Part shown: in pieces, positions 11,387 to 23,739 of the stretch
How the letters are laid out: every line of letters starts with the position of its first letter
Position numbering within the stretch: the first letter of the stretch is position 1
Assembly: GCA_011526095.1 (NCBI GenBank)
Contig: WYBA01000045.1
Coordinates: forward strand, 52,713 to 116,712
Origin: Myxococcales bacterium
GTDB taxonomy: Bacteria; Myxococcota_A; Polyangia; Haliangiales; Haliangiaceae
Direction: 5' to 3'
Length of the DNA: 64,000 nucleotides
Translations under genes and position numbers: made by a program
The notes under the pieces: generated by a model
What the model was told of the DNA's origin: nothing
What the model saw: the letters and a program-made list of their open reading frames with translations, nothing else
The model's database searches: none

Positions 11387-12769
11387 GTGTCCACCCGCGA
11401 CGAGCTGCTGCGCGCGCTGCCCGCCGTCCACGAGCTGGCGACCGCCGCGGCGGCCGCGTCCGCCGCCGCGCCGCGCTGGGCCGTCGTCGAGGCCGCGCGC
11501 CGCGCGGTCGCCGAGCACCGCGCGGCGATCCTCCGCGGCGAGCAGCCCGGCGAGATCGCGCCCGCCGCCGTCGCCGCCGCGGCCGCCGCGCTGGCGCAGC
11601 CGTCCCTGCGCCGCGTCGTCAACGCCACCGGCGTCGTGCTCCACACCAACCTCGGCCGCGCCCCGCTCGCGCCCGAGGCGATCGCGGCGGTCGTCGACGT
11701 CGCCGCCGGCTACTCGACGCTCGAGTACGACCTCGCCGCCGGCGCGCGCGGCTCGCGCCACGGCCACGCCGCGCACCTGGTGCGCGAGCTGACCGGCGCC
11801 GACGACGCGCTCGTCGTCAACAACAACGCCGCGGCGTGCGTCCTCGCGCTGTCCGCGCTCGCCGCCGGCCGCGAGGTCATCGTGTCGCGCGGCGAGCTGG
11901 TCGAGATCGGCGGCAGCTTCCGCATCCCGGACATCCTGCGCCAGTCGGGCTGCCGCCTGGTCGAGGTCGGCACGACGAACAAGACGCGGATCGCCGACTA
12001 CCGCGCCGCGATCACGCCCGACACGGCGCTGCTGCTCAAGGTCCACCCGTCGAACTTCGCGGTCGTCGGGTTCACCGAGGCGGCGTCGCTCGCCGAGGTC
12101 GTCGCGCTCGGCCGGGAGGTCGGCGTGCCATCGATGATCGATCTCGGCTCGGGCGCCCTGCCGTCGACCGCCGAGCTGCGCGCCCTCGGCGTCGGCGGCG
12201 AGCCCAGCGCGCGCGACGTCGTCGCCATCGGCGTCGACCTCGCCACGTTCTCCGGCGACAAGCTGCTCGGCGGGCCCCAGGCCGGCGTCCTCGCCGGCCG
12301 GGCCGACGCGATCGCGCGGTGCCGGCGCCACCCGCTGCTGCGCGCGGTCCGCCCCGACAAGCTCACGCTCGCCGCGCTGGTCGCCACCCTCGGTCTCTAC
12401 CGCGACGGCCGCGGCCGCGACGTCCCGGCGCTCGCGATGCTCGGCGCCGCCCCCGACGAGCTACGCCGCCGCGCGCTCGCGCTCGCCGCGGCGTGCGGGC
12501 CGTCGCCGCACCTGGCCGTGATCGAGACCTCCTCGGCCGTCGGCGGCGGCGCGCTGCCCACCGCCGAGCTGCCGTCGTGGGCGCTCGCGCTCGACGGTCC
12601 CGGCGCGGCCGACGCGATCGACCGCGCGCTGCGCGCCGCGCCGGTCCCCGTGGTCGGCCGCATCGTCGATGGCCGCGTGGTGCTCGACGTCCGCACGATC
12701 CTGCCGCGCGACGAGGTGGACGTCGTCGCCGCCGTCCGTATGCTGTTCGCCGGGATGACAACCGGATAA
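11387..12769 (+). CDS. selA: L-seryl-tRNA(Sec) selenium transferase (selenocysteine synthase)
   Basis: 460 residues, the normal SelA length. SelA is a PLP enzyme that converts Ser-tRNA(Sec) to Sec-tRNA(Sec) with selenophosphate. An N-terminal helical region is followed by [18 protein letters not shown], the [11 protein letters not shown] region, NNNAAA and the PLP lysine in [10 protein letters not shown] (about K292). GTG 11387 follows TACCGT by six bases with no Shine-Dalgarno, which suggests a leaderless message. The partners selB, selD and the Sec tRNA are not in this window; the adjacent exchanger gene, six bases downstream, is unrelated in function. The presence of selA implies that some in-frame TGA codons in this genome may be read as selenocysteine. 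Confidence 0.95.
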   Translation: MSTRDELLRALPAVHELATAAAAASAAAPRWAVVEAARRAVAEHRAAILRGEQPGEIAPAAVAAAAAALAQPSLRRVVNATGVVLHTNLGRAPLAPEAIAAVVDVAAGYSTLEYDLAAGARGSRHGHAAHLVRELTGADDALVVNNNAAACVLALSALAAGREVIVSRGELVEIGGSFRIPDILRQSGCRLVEVGTTNKTRIADYRAAITPDTALLLKVHPSNFAVVGFTEAASLAEVVALGREVGVPSMIDLGSGALPSTAELRALGVGGEPSARDVVAIGVDLATFSGDKLLGGPQAGVLAGRADAIARCRRHPLLRAVRPDKLTLAALVATLGLYRDGRGRDVPALAMLGAAPDELRRRALALAAACGPSPHLAVIETSSAVGGGALPTAELPSWALALDGPGAADAIDRALRAAPVPVVGRIVDGRVVLDVRTILPRDEVDVVAAVRMLFAGMTTG

Positions 12770-12775
12770 TCAACG

Positions 12776-13780
12776 ATGCTCGACGTCGGTTACCTCCTCG
12801 CGGGCCTCGTCCTGCTGTACTTCGGCGCCGAGTGGCTGGTCGGCAGCGCGTCGCGCCTCGCCGTCTCGCTCGGCGTCTCGCCGCTGATCGTCGGCCTCAC
12901 GGTCGTGGCCTACGGCACCTCGTCGCCCGAGCTGGTCGTCGGCATCGGCGCCGCGATCAACGACCAGGGCGCGATCGCGCTGGGCAACGTCATCGGCTCG
13001 AACATCGCCAACATCGGCCTGATCCTGTCGATCACCGCGCTGATCACCCCGCCGCGGATCGACCCGTCGCTGCGCGGTCGCGAGGTCGGGATGCTGCTGG
13101 TCACGACCGCGCTGGTCCCGCTGCTGCTGCTCGACGGCACGGTCCAGCCGTGGGAGAGCGCCGGCCTGCTCGCGCTCGCGATCGGCTACACGGTCTGGAC
13201 CGTGCGCGCGGCGCGGTCGCCGGCCGCCACCGGGGTGCCGCGGGCCACCTCGGACGCCGAGGCCACCGCCGAGGCACGCACCGTCGCCGACGCGGCTGAC
13301 GCCGCCGCGCTCGGCGCGGTGCCCGCGGGCGGCCGGGCGCGGCTGATCCTGCTCGGGCTCGCCGGCCTGGCGCTGCTGGTCGGCGGCGGCCACCTGCTGG
13401 TCGAGGGCGCGGTCGGGGTCGCGCGCACGCTCGGCATGAGCGAGCGATTGATCGGCCTCACGATCGTCGCCGTCGGGACCTCGCTGCCGGAGCTCGCCAC
13501 CTCGGTGCTGGCCGCGCTGCGCGGCCACAGCGACATCGCGGTCGGCAACGTCGTCGGCTCCAACATCTTCAACGCCGTGCTGATCCTCGGCGCCTCGGGC
13601 ATCACCGGCTCGATCCACGCCACCCCCGGCGACATCGCCCTCGACCTCGGCGTGCTCGGCGGCATGACCGTGCTCGCGGCCCTGGTGATCCGCACCCGAG
13701 CCCGCGTCAGTCGCCCCGAGGGGGTGCTGCTGCTCGCCGGCTACGCCGCGTTCCTGGCCTCGCTCGCGCTCGGCGTGTGA
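12776..13780 (+). CDS. Calcium/sodium antiporter, CaCA/YrbG family
   Basis: 334 residues with two inverted halves of about five TM helices. Each half carries the cation-binding alpha repeat: GTSSPEL with GNVIGSNIANIGLIL in the first and GTSLPEL with GNVVGSNIFNAVLIL in the second. An acidic, Ala-rich cytoplasmic loop separates them (about 145-185). This is the standard size of bacterial YrbG-type exchangers, which move Ca2+ out in exchange for Na+ or H+. ATG 12776 is six bases after the selA stop, so the two are probably cotranscribed. A GATAAT at 12765-12770 could also serve as a separate promoter. Ion preference is inferred from the family. Confidence 0.93.
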   Translation: MLDVGYLLAGLVLLYFGAEWLVGSASRLAVSLGVSPLIVGLTVVAYGTSSPELVVGIGAAINDQGAIALGNVIGSNIANIGLILSITALITPPRIDPSLRGREVGMLLVTTALVPLLLLDGTVQPWESAGLLALAIGYTVWTVRAARSPAATGVPRATSDAEATAEARTVADAADAAALGAVPAGGRARLILLGLAGLALLVGGGHLLVEGAVGVARTLGMSERLIGLTIVAVGTSLPELATSVLAALRGHSDIAVGNVVGSNIFNAVLILGASGITGSIHATPGDIALDLGVLGGMTVLAALVIRTRARVSRPEGVLLLAGYAAFLASLALGV

Positions 13781-13828
13781 GCGCCAGGCGGGTTGACCGG
13801 GCCCCGGCTCCCGGTCCAAGGTCCCCCC

Positions 13829-15400
<1,572 letters not shown>

Positions 15401-15417
15401 CCCGCCCGGGCGGTCGC

Positions 15418-15447
15418 TTGACCGCGCCGCGCGCTGGGCCCTACGAT
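15418..15447 (+). promoter_or_regulatory. Strong sigma-70-type leaderless promoter
   Basis: TTGACC (15418-15423), an 18-bp spacer and TACGAT (15442-15447). Six bases separate the -10 from ATG 15454, so the expected +1 falls on the A of the start codon. This is the clearest example of the window's leaderless pattern. Confidence 0.6.
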
Positions 15448-15453
15448 CACGCC

Positions 15454-15720
15454 ATGGCCACGCTGATCGACAACTCGAAGCGGGCGCGCCAGCGGGCGCG
15501 CGCGATCGCCTCCGACCTGACCCTCTACCACGAGGCGAAGATCCTCGAGGGCATCAGCAACGACAACCTGTTCGAGGTCATGAACGACGAGATCAACGAG
15601 GGGCGCGAGCTGTTCAAGAGCCGCGTCACCGAGGACATCTTCAAGGAGAACATCTACGAGCGCGCGATCGTGGATGTCCTGGTGAAGTCCAAGGGGCACG
15701 TGAAATCCAAGATCTGGTAG
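15454..15720 (+). CDS. Small conserved protein of unknown function
   Basis: 88 residues, soluble, charged and mostly helical (NSKRARQRARAIA, YHEAKILEGI, FEVMNDEINEGRELF, ending KSKGHVKSKIW). I recall similar short proteins in other Myxococcota, but no function is assigned. Codon use matches the neighbours and it has a well-formed promoter, so it is very likely a real gene. It ends where the rluD coding sequence begins, and the two coding frames overlap or abut. It is not the omega subunit of RNA polymerase, which has a similar size. Confidence 0.75.
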   Translation: MATLIDNSKRARQRARAIASDLTLYHEAKILEGISNDNLFEVMNDEINEGRELFKSRVTEDIFKENIYERAIVDVLVKSKGHVKSKIW

Positions 15721-16700
15721 AGCATCGCTTCCGCGTCGAGCCCGGCGACCCGGCGGTCGCCGAGCGGCTCGACACGTTCGTCGCCGCGCGGCTCCCCGAG
15801 CTGAGCCGCGCGCAGGTCAAGCGCCTGGTCGACGACGGCGACGTCCTCGTCGGCGGCGCGCCGGCCGCCAAGGCGGGCGTCAAGCTGCGCGCCGGCGACG
15901 AGATCGTCGTGCGCGTGCGGCCGCCCGCGCCGCTGGTCGCCCAGCCCGAGGCGATGGCGCTGGTCGTGCTGTTCGAGGACGACGACCTGATCGTCGTCGA
16001 CAAGCCGGCCGGGCTGGTCGTCCACCCCGCGCCCGGCCACGCCGGCGGCACGCTGGTCAACGGCCTGCTCGCCCACTGCGAGGACGAGGACGCGCCGGGC
16101 GGCACGACGCTGTCGGGGATCGGCGGCGAGCTGCGGCCTGGCATCGTCCACCGCATCGACAAGGACACCACCGGCGTGCTCGTCGTCGCCAAGAGCGAGG
16201 TCGCGCACCGCGTGCTGAGCGCGGCGTTCCAGACCAAGGACCTGTTGCGCGAGTACGTCGCCGTCGTGTCGCCCGCGCCGCTTGCCGACCGCGGCACGAT
16301 CCGCACGCTCTACAACCGCCACCCCGTCGACCGCAAGAAGTTCTCCAGCAAGGTGGCCAAGGGCAAGCCAGCCGCGACCCACTGGGAGGTCGTCGAGCGG
16401 TTCCGCACGCCGACCGGCGGCACCGCCGCGATGATCCACTGCCGGCTCGAGACCGGGCGGACCCACCAGATCCGCGTGCACATGGCCGACAGCGGCTGGC
16501 CGCTGCTCGGCGACCAGGTCTACGGCAAGTACCCCAAGGACCCGCTGCTCGGCGAGGTCGCGCGCGAGCTCGGCCGCCAGGCGCTCCACGCCGCGCGCCT
16601 CGAGATCGCGCACCCCGTCACCGGCGCGCCGCTGGTGTTCCGCACCGACCCGCCCGCCGACCTGCAGCGCCTGCTCGCGCGGCTGCGCGCGGGGGCGTAG
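15705..16700 (+). CDS. rluD: RluD-type large-subunit rRNA pseudouridine synthase
   Basis: The enzyme isomerises uridines in 23S rRNA helix 69. The frame encodes an N-terminal S4 domain (RLDTFVAARLPELSRAQVKR, with LRAGDEIVV) and the catalytic domain with HRIDKDTTG carrying the nucleophilic Asp (about residue 150), then GRTHQIRVH. The start is unresolved. The first ATG/GTG/TTG in frame is GTG 15909, which would remove the S4 domain although that domain is clearly encoded from 15723. AAGGGG at 15691-15696 is eight bases before an in-frame ATC at 15705; CTG at 15714 is another option. I set the start at 15705 provisionally. Product identity is secure. Confidence 0.9.
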   Translation: MQDLVEHRFRVEPGDPAVAERLDTFVAARLPELSRAQVKRLVDDGDVLVGGAPAAKAGVKLRAGDEIVVRVRPPAPLVAQPEAMALVVLFEDDDLIVVDKPAGLVVHPAPGHAGGTLVNGLLAHCEDEDAPGGTTLSGIGGELRPGIVHRIDKDTTGVLVVAKSEVAHRVLSAAFQTKDLLREYVAVVSPAPLADRGTIRTLYNRHPVDRKKFSSKVAKGKPAATHWEVVERFRTPTGGTAAMIHCRLETGRTHQIRVHMADSGWPLLGDQVYGKYPKDPLLGEVARELGRQALHAARLEIAHPVTGAPLVFRTDPPADLQRLLARLRAGA

Positions 16701-16702
16701 GG

Positions 16703-16733
16703 CGCGCCGCCGGCGCGTCGGCGCGGCGGCGCG
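16703..16733. terminator. GC hairpin between convergent genes, possible bidirectional terminator
   Basis: CGCGCCGCC (16703-16711) pairs with GGCGGCGCG (16725-16733). It lies in the 55-bp gap between rluD and the kinase gene, which converge. There is no T-tract on either side, so termination is only suggested by position. Confidence 0.35.
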
Positions 16734-16755
16734 TGCCGGGCCGGGCCGCCCGTGG

Positions 16756-19260
16756 TCAGCGGCCCGAGGGCGTCGCCGTGGCGCCTCGGACCTGCTCGAG
16801 CGCGTTCTCGATCACGCCCACGTCGTCGGCGAGATGCGACACCTCGGGGAACTTCGCGGCGGCCTGCCGCGCGAGGGCCAGCCCTTGCTCGAACGCGCCG
16901 ACCGCCAGCGTCACGTTGCCGCGCTCGTAGCGCAGCACGCCGAGACGGTAGTGCGAGATGTAGACGTCGCGCAGGGCCTGGTGGCTGTCCGGATGCTCCG
17001 CCGCGAGCCGCTTGCGGATCTCGAAGGCGGCCTGCGCGCCGGCCTCGCCGTCGTCGAGCTTGCCGAGGTCGATGAGGATGTCGGCGAGGCGATCATGGCT
17101 GTTGGCGAGATCGCGCGCGAGGTCCGCATTGGTCGGGTCCATCGCGGCGTTGTGGATCCGCAGGGCGTGCGCGCGCTGGTAGCTGGCGAGCGCGCCTTCG
17201 TGGTCGCCCTGGGCCTCGAGCACGTCGCCGATGCTGACGTGGCCGGTCGCGACGTCGTCCGACCACCGGACGTTGGTCGGGTCGCCCGCGGCCAGGCGCT
17301 CCGAGATCGCCAGGCTCGCGCGGTGCGCGTCGAGCGCGCCGGCGAAGTCGCCGAGCAGGCGCAGGAGCGTCCCGACGCGGTCGGTCACCGAGGCCAACCG
17401 CTGCTGGGTCATCGCGTCCCCAGGCGTCGCCCGCGCGAGCCGCTCGGTCAGCTCGCGACCCCGGCGGTATGCCTCGAGCGATCCTGGGAGATCTCCCTTC
17501 ACCTCGAGCGTGTCGCCGATCGCGACCTCGAGCACGGCGACCGCCTCGATGCTCGCCGGCGCGTCGGGCGCCGCGGCGTACGCGCGCTGCGCGACCTCCA
17601 GCCCCGCGCGGTGCTCCGCGAGCGCTGCGTCGACGTCCCCCGCGGCCGCGAGCAGGTTGCCGATCATCTGGTGGCTCGACGCGATCTCGCGCTCGAGCCC
17701 GGGACGCCCCGCGGCGGCGAGCCGCTCGCGCAGCGCCAGGGCCTCGCGCGAAGCCGCGAGGGCGGTGCTGCGATCCCCCTGCAGCGCCAGCGCGCGCCCG
17801 AGTAGCTCGTGCGCCTGCGCCAGCTCGAGGTCGCGGCCGGCCGCGTGGAGGATGTCGATCGCCCGCCGGTAGGCGGCGACGGCCGAGGCGAGGTCGCCGG
17901 CGGTCGCCATCACCTCACCCGATTGCACGTGCGCGATGCCGCGGCGCCGCGCGCCCCCGAGGTCTCCCGGCTCGCCAGGCTGCGCGTCGTAGTACGCGAC
18001 CGCGCGGTTCGCCACCATCGACAAGAGCTCGAGCTTCCCCAGTTCCTTCAGCTTGCCGTGCAGGTCGGTGAGCATGAACTCCATCAGCTCCTCGACCTGG
18101 CCGCGGCTGGCCTCGGCGCGGGCGCGCTGGGCGCGGGCGGCGTCGCGCTCGTCGCGGATGCCGAGCACCGCGAGCGTGCCGACGACGGCGAGGGCGAGCG
18201 CGGCGGTGGTGCCGACCGCGACCGCGCCGCGGTGGCGACGGACCCACCGGCCGAGCCGCTGCGCCGCCGAGTAGCGGTGCGCCGCGACGAGCTGGCCGCC
18301 GGTGAACCGGCGCAGGTCCTCGGCGAGGCCGGCGGCGGTGGCGTAGCGGTCGGCGGCGTCGCGCGCCATCGCCTTGGCGACGATCGCGCGCAGATCGGGC
18401 GGCGCCTCGGGCACGAGCTCGTCGAGCGACGTCGGCGGTCGCGCGAGCACCTGGGCGACGACGTCCGAGGCGACCTTGGTCTCGGCGTAGGGCCGGACCC
18501 CGGCGAGCACGTGGTAGAGGATCGCGCCGACCGCGTAGACGTCGGCGCGCGGGTCGCTGCGCTCGCCGCGCGCCTGCTCCGGCGGCATGTACGACGGCGT
18601 GCCGATCGCCTCGCCGAGCACGGTCACCATCCCGTCGTCGCTGGAGGTGCCGGCGAGCGAGTCGTCGGCGCCGTCGCGCACGTCCTTGGCGAGGCCCCAG
18701 TCGATGACGATCGTCTCGCCGTACGTCCCGATCAGGACGTTGTTGGGCTTGAGGTCGCGGTGGATCACCTGCTCGCCGTGGGCGTAGGCGATCGCCTCGG
18801 CGATCGCCTGGACCCGCGGCACCAGCGCGAGCCGCGCCGGCAGCGTCGTCGCGCGCTCGATCGCGCGGTCGAGCGGCTGCCCGACGACGTGGGGCATCGT
18901 GTAGAACGGCGCGCCGTCGGGCCAGCGCCCGGCCTCCTGGACCGCGATGATCCCCGGGTGCTGCAGCCGCGCGGTCAGCCGGATCTCGCGCTCGAACCGC
19001 TTCTCCAGCGACGCCGTGATCGTGTGCAGCTCCTTGATCGCGACGACGCGGCCGAGCTCGAGGTCCTGCGCCGCGACGATCCGCCCCATCCCGCCGCGCG
19101 CGATCTCGCCGAGCCGCTGGTAGCGCGCGGGCGCGCGCGCCGGCAGGACGCGGGCCGGCGACGGCAGGCCGCCGGGGTGCGACGCGTCGATGGTGTCGTC
19201 GTCGGTGTGCGCGGTCTGGGACGCGCGGGCCGCGGGCACGGTCGGTTCGACGCCGGACAT
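16756..19260 (-). CDS. Eukaryote-like Ser/Thr protein kinase with TM segment and C-terminal TPRs
   Basis: 834 residues. The kinase domain (about 45-320) has glycine loop GEIARGGMG, catalytic Lys in VAIKEL, catalytic loop HRDLKPNN and VIDWGLAK (DWG in place of DFG). The APE region reads TPSYMPPEQARG, so the kinase appears active. A single TM helix follows (about 348-368, TAALALAVVGTLAVLGI). About 400 residues of tetratricopeptide-like repeats complete the protein, with recurring AL-A-REALALRERLA and AHRASLAISERLA units. ATG 19260 follows TAGGCT by eight bases. This is the PknB-type layout common in myxobacteria. Substrates are unknown, and the TPR part probably recruits them outside or at the membrane. 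Confidence 0.95.
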   Translation of the reverse strand: MSGVEPTVPAARASQTAHTDDDTIDASHPGGLPSPARVLPARAPARYQRLGEIARGGMGRIVAAQDLELGRVVAIKELHTITASLEKRFEREIRLTARLQHPGIIAVQEAGRWPDGAPFYTMPHVVGQPLDRAIERATTLPARLALVPRVQAIAEAIAYAHGEQVIHRDLKPNNVLIGTYGETIVIDWGLAKDVRDGADDSLAGTSSDDGMVTVLGEAIGTPSYMPPEQARGERSDPRADVYAVGAILYHVLAGVRPYAETKVASDVVAQVLARPPTSLDELVPEAPPDLRAIVAKAMARDAADRYATAAGLAEDLRRFTGGQLVAAHRYSAAQRLGRWVRRHRGAVAVGTTAALALAVVGTLAVLGIRDERDAARAQRARAEASRGQVEELMEFMLTDLHGKLKELGKLELLSMVANRAVAYYDAQPGEPGDLGGARRRGIAHVQSGEVMATAGDLASAVAAYRRAIDILHAAGRDLELAQAHELLGRALALQGDRSTALAASREALALRERLAAAGRPGLEREIASSHQMIGNLLAAAGDVDAALAEHRAGLEVAQRAYAAAPDAPASIEAVAVLEVAIGDTLEVKGDLPGSLEAYRRGRELTERLARATPGDAMTQQRLASVTDRVGTLLRLLGDFAGALDAHRASLAISERLAAGDPTNVRWSDDVATGHVSIGDVLEAQGDHEGALASYQRAHALRIHNAAMDPTNADLARDLANSHDRLADILIDLGKLDDGEAGAQAAFEIRKRLAAEHPDSHQALRDVYISHYRLGVLRYERGNVTLAVGAFEQGLALARQAAAKFPEVSHLADDVGVIENALEQVRGATATPSGR

Positions 19261-19268
19261 CGTGGGCG

Positions 19269-19274
19269 AGCCTA
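19269..19274 (-). promoter_or_regulatory. Putative -10 element for the kinase-TPR gene
   Basis: TAGGCT on the minus strand, eight bases before ATG 19260. A TTGACC-like -35 lies about 20 bp upstream in a GGTTTGACCGG context. No Shine-Dalgarno is present. Confidence 0.4.
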
Positions 19275-19338
19275 CCGCCGCGGCGCTGGCCGCGCCCGGT
19301 CAAACCGCGCGGTCAGGCGGTCCGGTCCCGGCGCCGGC

Positions 19339-20693
<1,355 letters not shown>

Positions 20694-20697
<4 letters not shown>

Positions 20698-22469
20698 GGT
20701 GGGCTCGTGGGTATCACGACGCGGAACACGGCGCCACGGCCGCCTTCGGGCTCGGCCGCCTCGATCGTCCCGCCGAAGGTGATGACGAGGTGCTTGCACA
20801 CCGCCAGGCCCAGCCCGGTGCCGACGCCCGCGTCCTTGGTCGTGTAGAACGGGTCGAACACGCGCGCGCGCTCGGCGACGGGCACGCCCGGGCCCTCGTC
20901 GGCGATCTCGACGATCACGGTCGCGCCGCCGGGCCCCGATGACGCGCGCGCGGTCACCGCGCCACCGTCCGGCTGCATCGCCTGGCCGGCGTTCTGGACC
21001 AGGTTGACCAGCACCTGCTGCAGCGCGTGGGCGTCTGCCGCGACCTCGGGCAGCGCGTCATCGAGCTGCAGGCGCAGCGTGACCTTCGCGCGGCGCAGCT
21101 GCGGCTGCATCAGCGCGGCGACGTGGCGGATCACCGCGGCGACGTCGGTCGGCCCGCGCGTGCCCTTCTCGACCCGCGCGTAGTCGAGCAGGCTCGACAC
21201 GATCGCCTTCATCCGATCGGCCTCGCCCGCGATCAGCTCGAGCCCGGCGCGGTCGGGGTGATCCTCCGGCTTGTCCTCGGCGAGCAGCTTGGCGTAGCCG
21301 AGCACGGTGGTCAGCGGGTTGTTGATCTCGTGCGCGACCGACGCCGACATCACGCCGACGGTGGCGAGCCGGTCGCCGCGCGCCAGCGCCGCCTGCAGCT
21401 CGGCGCGATCGGCGATCCGCTGCGCCATCTCCTCGACGCGGTGGGCGAGCACGCCGATCTCGCCGGGGCCGTCGATCGTCGGGTGATCGCCGGCGCGCAG
21501 GGCCGCGGGCTCGGCCGAGGCGATCGCGTCGGCGCGCGCGGCGAGCGCGGTGAGCGGCCGGGTCAGCCGGGCCGCGAGCACGAAGCCGAGGATCAGGGCC
21601 GCGGCGAGCACCGCCGCGCCGACGGCGAGCGTGTCCTTGCGGGTGTTCTCGGCCAGCGCGTAGGCGTCGGCCTCGGGCTGCTCGAGCACCAGCGCCCACC
21701 GCACGCCGCGCAGGCTCTGGTAGCTGGCGAGGCTGCGGTAGACCGCGACGGTGCCGCGCGCGGTGAGGTGGCCCTCGACCGCGGCGCCGAGCGCGCGATC
21801 GACCGCGGGGCGGCTGGCGCGCCACGACGTCGTGTCGGGCGGCTGGCCGTCGGACCGCGCGACCGGGATGCCGGCGCCGTCGACGAGGTAGAGCAGGGCG
21901 CCGGTGCCGAGGCGGACCGCGGCGAGCGCCTCGGCGACGAAGCCGAGATCGAGCTCGGCGACGAACGCGCCGACGAGCTCGCCGGTGCGGCTGCGCGCCT
22001 GGACGACGACGTGGACGACCGAGCGATCGCCGGTGCGCACGACGTCGCCGACGTAGCCACCGAAGCTGTGCGCGCCGGTGTCGACGCCGGCGGGCAGCGG
22101 GTCGAGGCCGACCGGGCGCCCCGCCGGGTCGACGATCGTCAGCGCCGACAGGACCGGGACCTGGCGGCGCAGCCGGCCGACCAGCCGCGCGGTGCGGCGC
22201 GCGTCGGCGGCGTCCGCGAGCGCCGCGGCCTGGCGATCGTCGGCCCAGGTCGCCGCGGCGAGCTCGAGCGTGCGCCGCGCGTCCTGCAGCGTCGCGTCGA
22301 GCTGGGCGCCGACCGCGCGCACCAGCGCCAGGTTGCCGCGCACGACCTCGACCTCGAGATCGCCCTGGGCGCGGCGGATCGCGAGCACGCCGACGACGAC
22401 CGTCGGCAGCACCGCGGCGAGCGCGAGGATGATCAGGACGCGCCAGGTCAGGGTGCCGCGGCGCTTCAC
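20694..22469 (-). CDS. Membrane histidine kinase with extracytoplasmic dCACHE-like sensor, second gene of SBP/HK/RR operon
   Basis: 591 residues. TM1 is near residues 9-28 ([20 protein letters not shown]). A periplasmic sensor of about 250 residues ([37 protein letters not shown]) resembles dCACHE/PAS-like domains. TM2 is near 285-305, then a HAMP segment ([17 protein letters not shown]). HisKA has its His near residue 378 ([15 protein letters not shown]). The HATPase domain has [17 protein letters not shown] and [11 protein letters not shown] 22469 overlaps the stop of the binding-protein gene (GTGA) and its own stop overlaps the regulator start (GTGA). It probably senses the adjacent solute-binding lipoprotein directly. 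Confidence 0.94.
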
Positions 22470-23716
22470 GGCGCGCCTCCCGCGCCGGCGTCGACCGCGG
22501 CGCCCGCGCCGGCGTCGACGACCGCGCCCGCGCCCGCGCCGGCGTCGACCGCGGCGGCCCCGCCGATCAGCCGGCGCCACGACCGGCGCAGCCCCTCGAC
22601 CGCCTCCTCGGCGGTGGCGTCGCCGGCGACGACCGCGGCGAGCGCCGGGTTGAGATCGTCGAACAGCTGCGCCGACAGCGGGTGGCGCGGCAGCGGGCGC
22701 GCCGTCGCGAGCGCGGCGTGGAACTGGCGGGCGAGCGGGCTGCCGGCCGCGAGCCCCTCGGTCGTCGCCGGGATCATGCCGGTCCGGCGCGACCACGCCG
22801 CGGTCACCTTCGGGTCGGTCAGCTCCGCCGCGAGCTGCCAGCCGGCCGCGGCGTCGCGCGCGCACCGCGGCACGACCAGCAGCTGTCCGCCGCGCGGCGC
22901 CCCGGGCAGCGGCGCGACGCCGATCGCGCCGCTGTCGGCGGGCGCCGGGGCCAGCTCGGGCAGCGCCCACGGCCCGGTGACGAGCGCGGCGATCGATCCG
23001 GCGCGGAACCGCCGCGCCTCGTCGACCGCCTCCTCGCCGGGCGGCGGCGGCGGCGGCGACACCCCGCCCGGGCCGAGCAGCGCGGCGTAGCGCTCGACCG
23101 CGCGCACCGCGCCGTCGCCGTCGACCCCGAGCGCGCCGGTCGTGCCGTCGGCGACGTCGGCGCCGGCCGCGCGCAGGAACGCGACCAGCCAGTAGCCGTC
23201 GACCCGCAGCGCCAGCCCCCACCGCCCCGGCCGGGTCAGCGCGCGCGCCGCCGCGACCAGCGCGTCGAGCGTCGCCGGCGGCCACGCGACCTCCGCGATC
23301 GCGTCCTGGCGGTAGACGACGGCGAGCCCGTCGAGGCTGTGGGGCAGGCCCCACCGCGCGCCGCGGTACCCGGCGAGCTCCTCGGCCTCGGGCAGCCAGC
23401 CGCCGCGCCCGGGCGCCGGCGCCGGCGCGAGCAGGTCGGCCTCGATCAGCCCGGGCAGCCAGGTCGCGTCGATCCGGACCAGGTCGGGGCAGTCCTCGCC
23501 GGCGCGCAGCACCTCGTGCAGCACGCTCTGGGCGCGCGCGAACGGCAGCAGCGTCGTCGTCACCGGGCGCCCGCGTGTCGCGATCAGCTCGTCGAGCGCG
23601 GCGCTCTCGGCGGGGTTGAACGTGTGGAGCAGGCGCACCGCCGCGGGCGGCGCGGCGGCCTCGCCGTCGCACGCGGCGGCCGCGAGGCCGCCCAGGCACA
23701 GGAGCGCGCGGATCAC
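22466..23716 (-). CDS. Family-1 extracellular solute-binding lipoprotein coupled to a histidine kinase
   Basis: 416 residues from GTG 23716, which gives a compact lipoprotein signal ending in LAAAAC; a TTG at 23740 is the alternative start. The mature part has the SBP_bac_1 layout: a beta-start with LLHTFNPAE, then RIDATWLPGLIEADLL, GARWGLPHSLDGLAVVY and GPWALPEL. The C-terminus is a low-complexity VDAGAGA tail. No ABC permease or ATPase is nearby; instead the stop overlaps the start of a histidine kinase. I infer that it reports a carbohydrate-like ligand to that kinase rather than feeding a transporter. The start lies only 23 bp from the divergent yicC start. Confidence 0.85.
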   Translation of the reverse strand: MIRALLCLGGLAAAACDGEAAAPPAAVRLLHTFNPAESAALDELIATRGRPVTTTLLPFARAQSVLHEVLRAGEDCPDLVRIDATWLPGLIEADLLAPAPAPGRGGWLPEAEELAGYRGARWGLPHSLDGLAVVYRQDAIAEVAWPPATLDALVAAARALTRPGRWGLALRVDGYWLVAFLRAAGADVADGTTGALGVDGDGAVRAVERYAALLGPGGVSPPPPPPGEEAVDEARRFRAGSIAALVTGPWALPELAPAPADSGAIGVAPLPGAPRGGQLLVVPRCARDAAAGWQLAAELTDPKVTAAWSRRTGMIPATTEGLAAGSPLARQFHAALATARPLPRHPLSAQLFDDLNPALAAVVAGDATAEEAVEGLRRSWRRLIGGAAAVDAGAGAGAVVDAGAGAAVDAGAGGAP

Positions 23717-23739
23717 GGCGATCGTGGTATCACGACCCA

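Noticed and set aside
15454..15720. RNA polymerase omega subunit (rpoZ)
   Set aside because: Size is similar but the conserved omega motifs are absent and it is not next to gmk.
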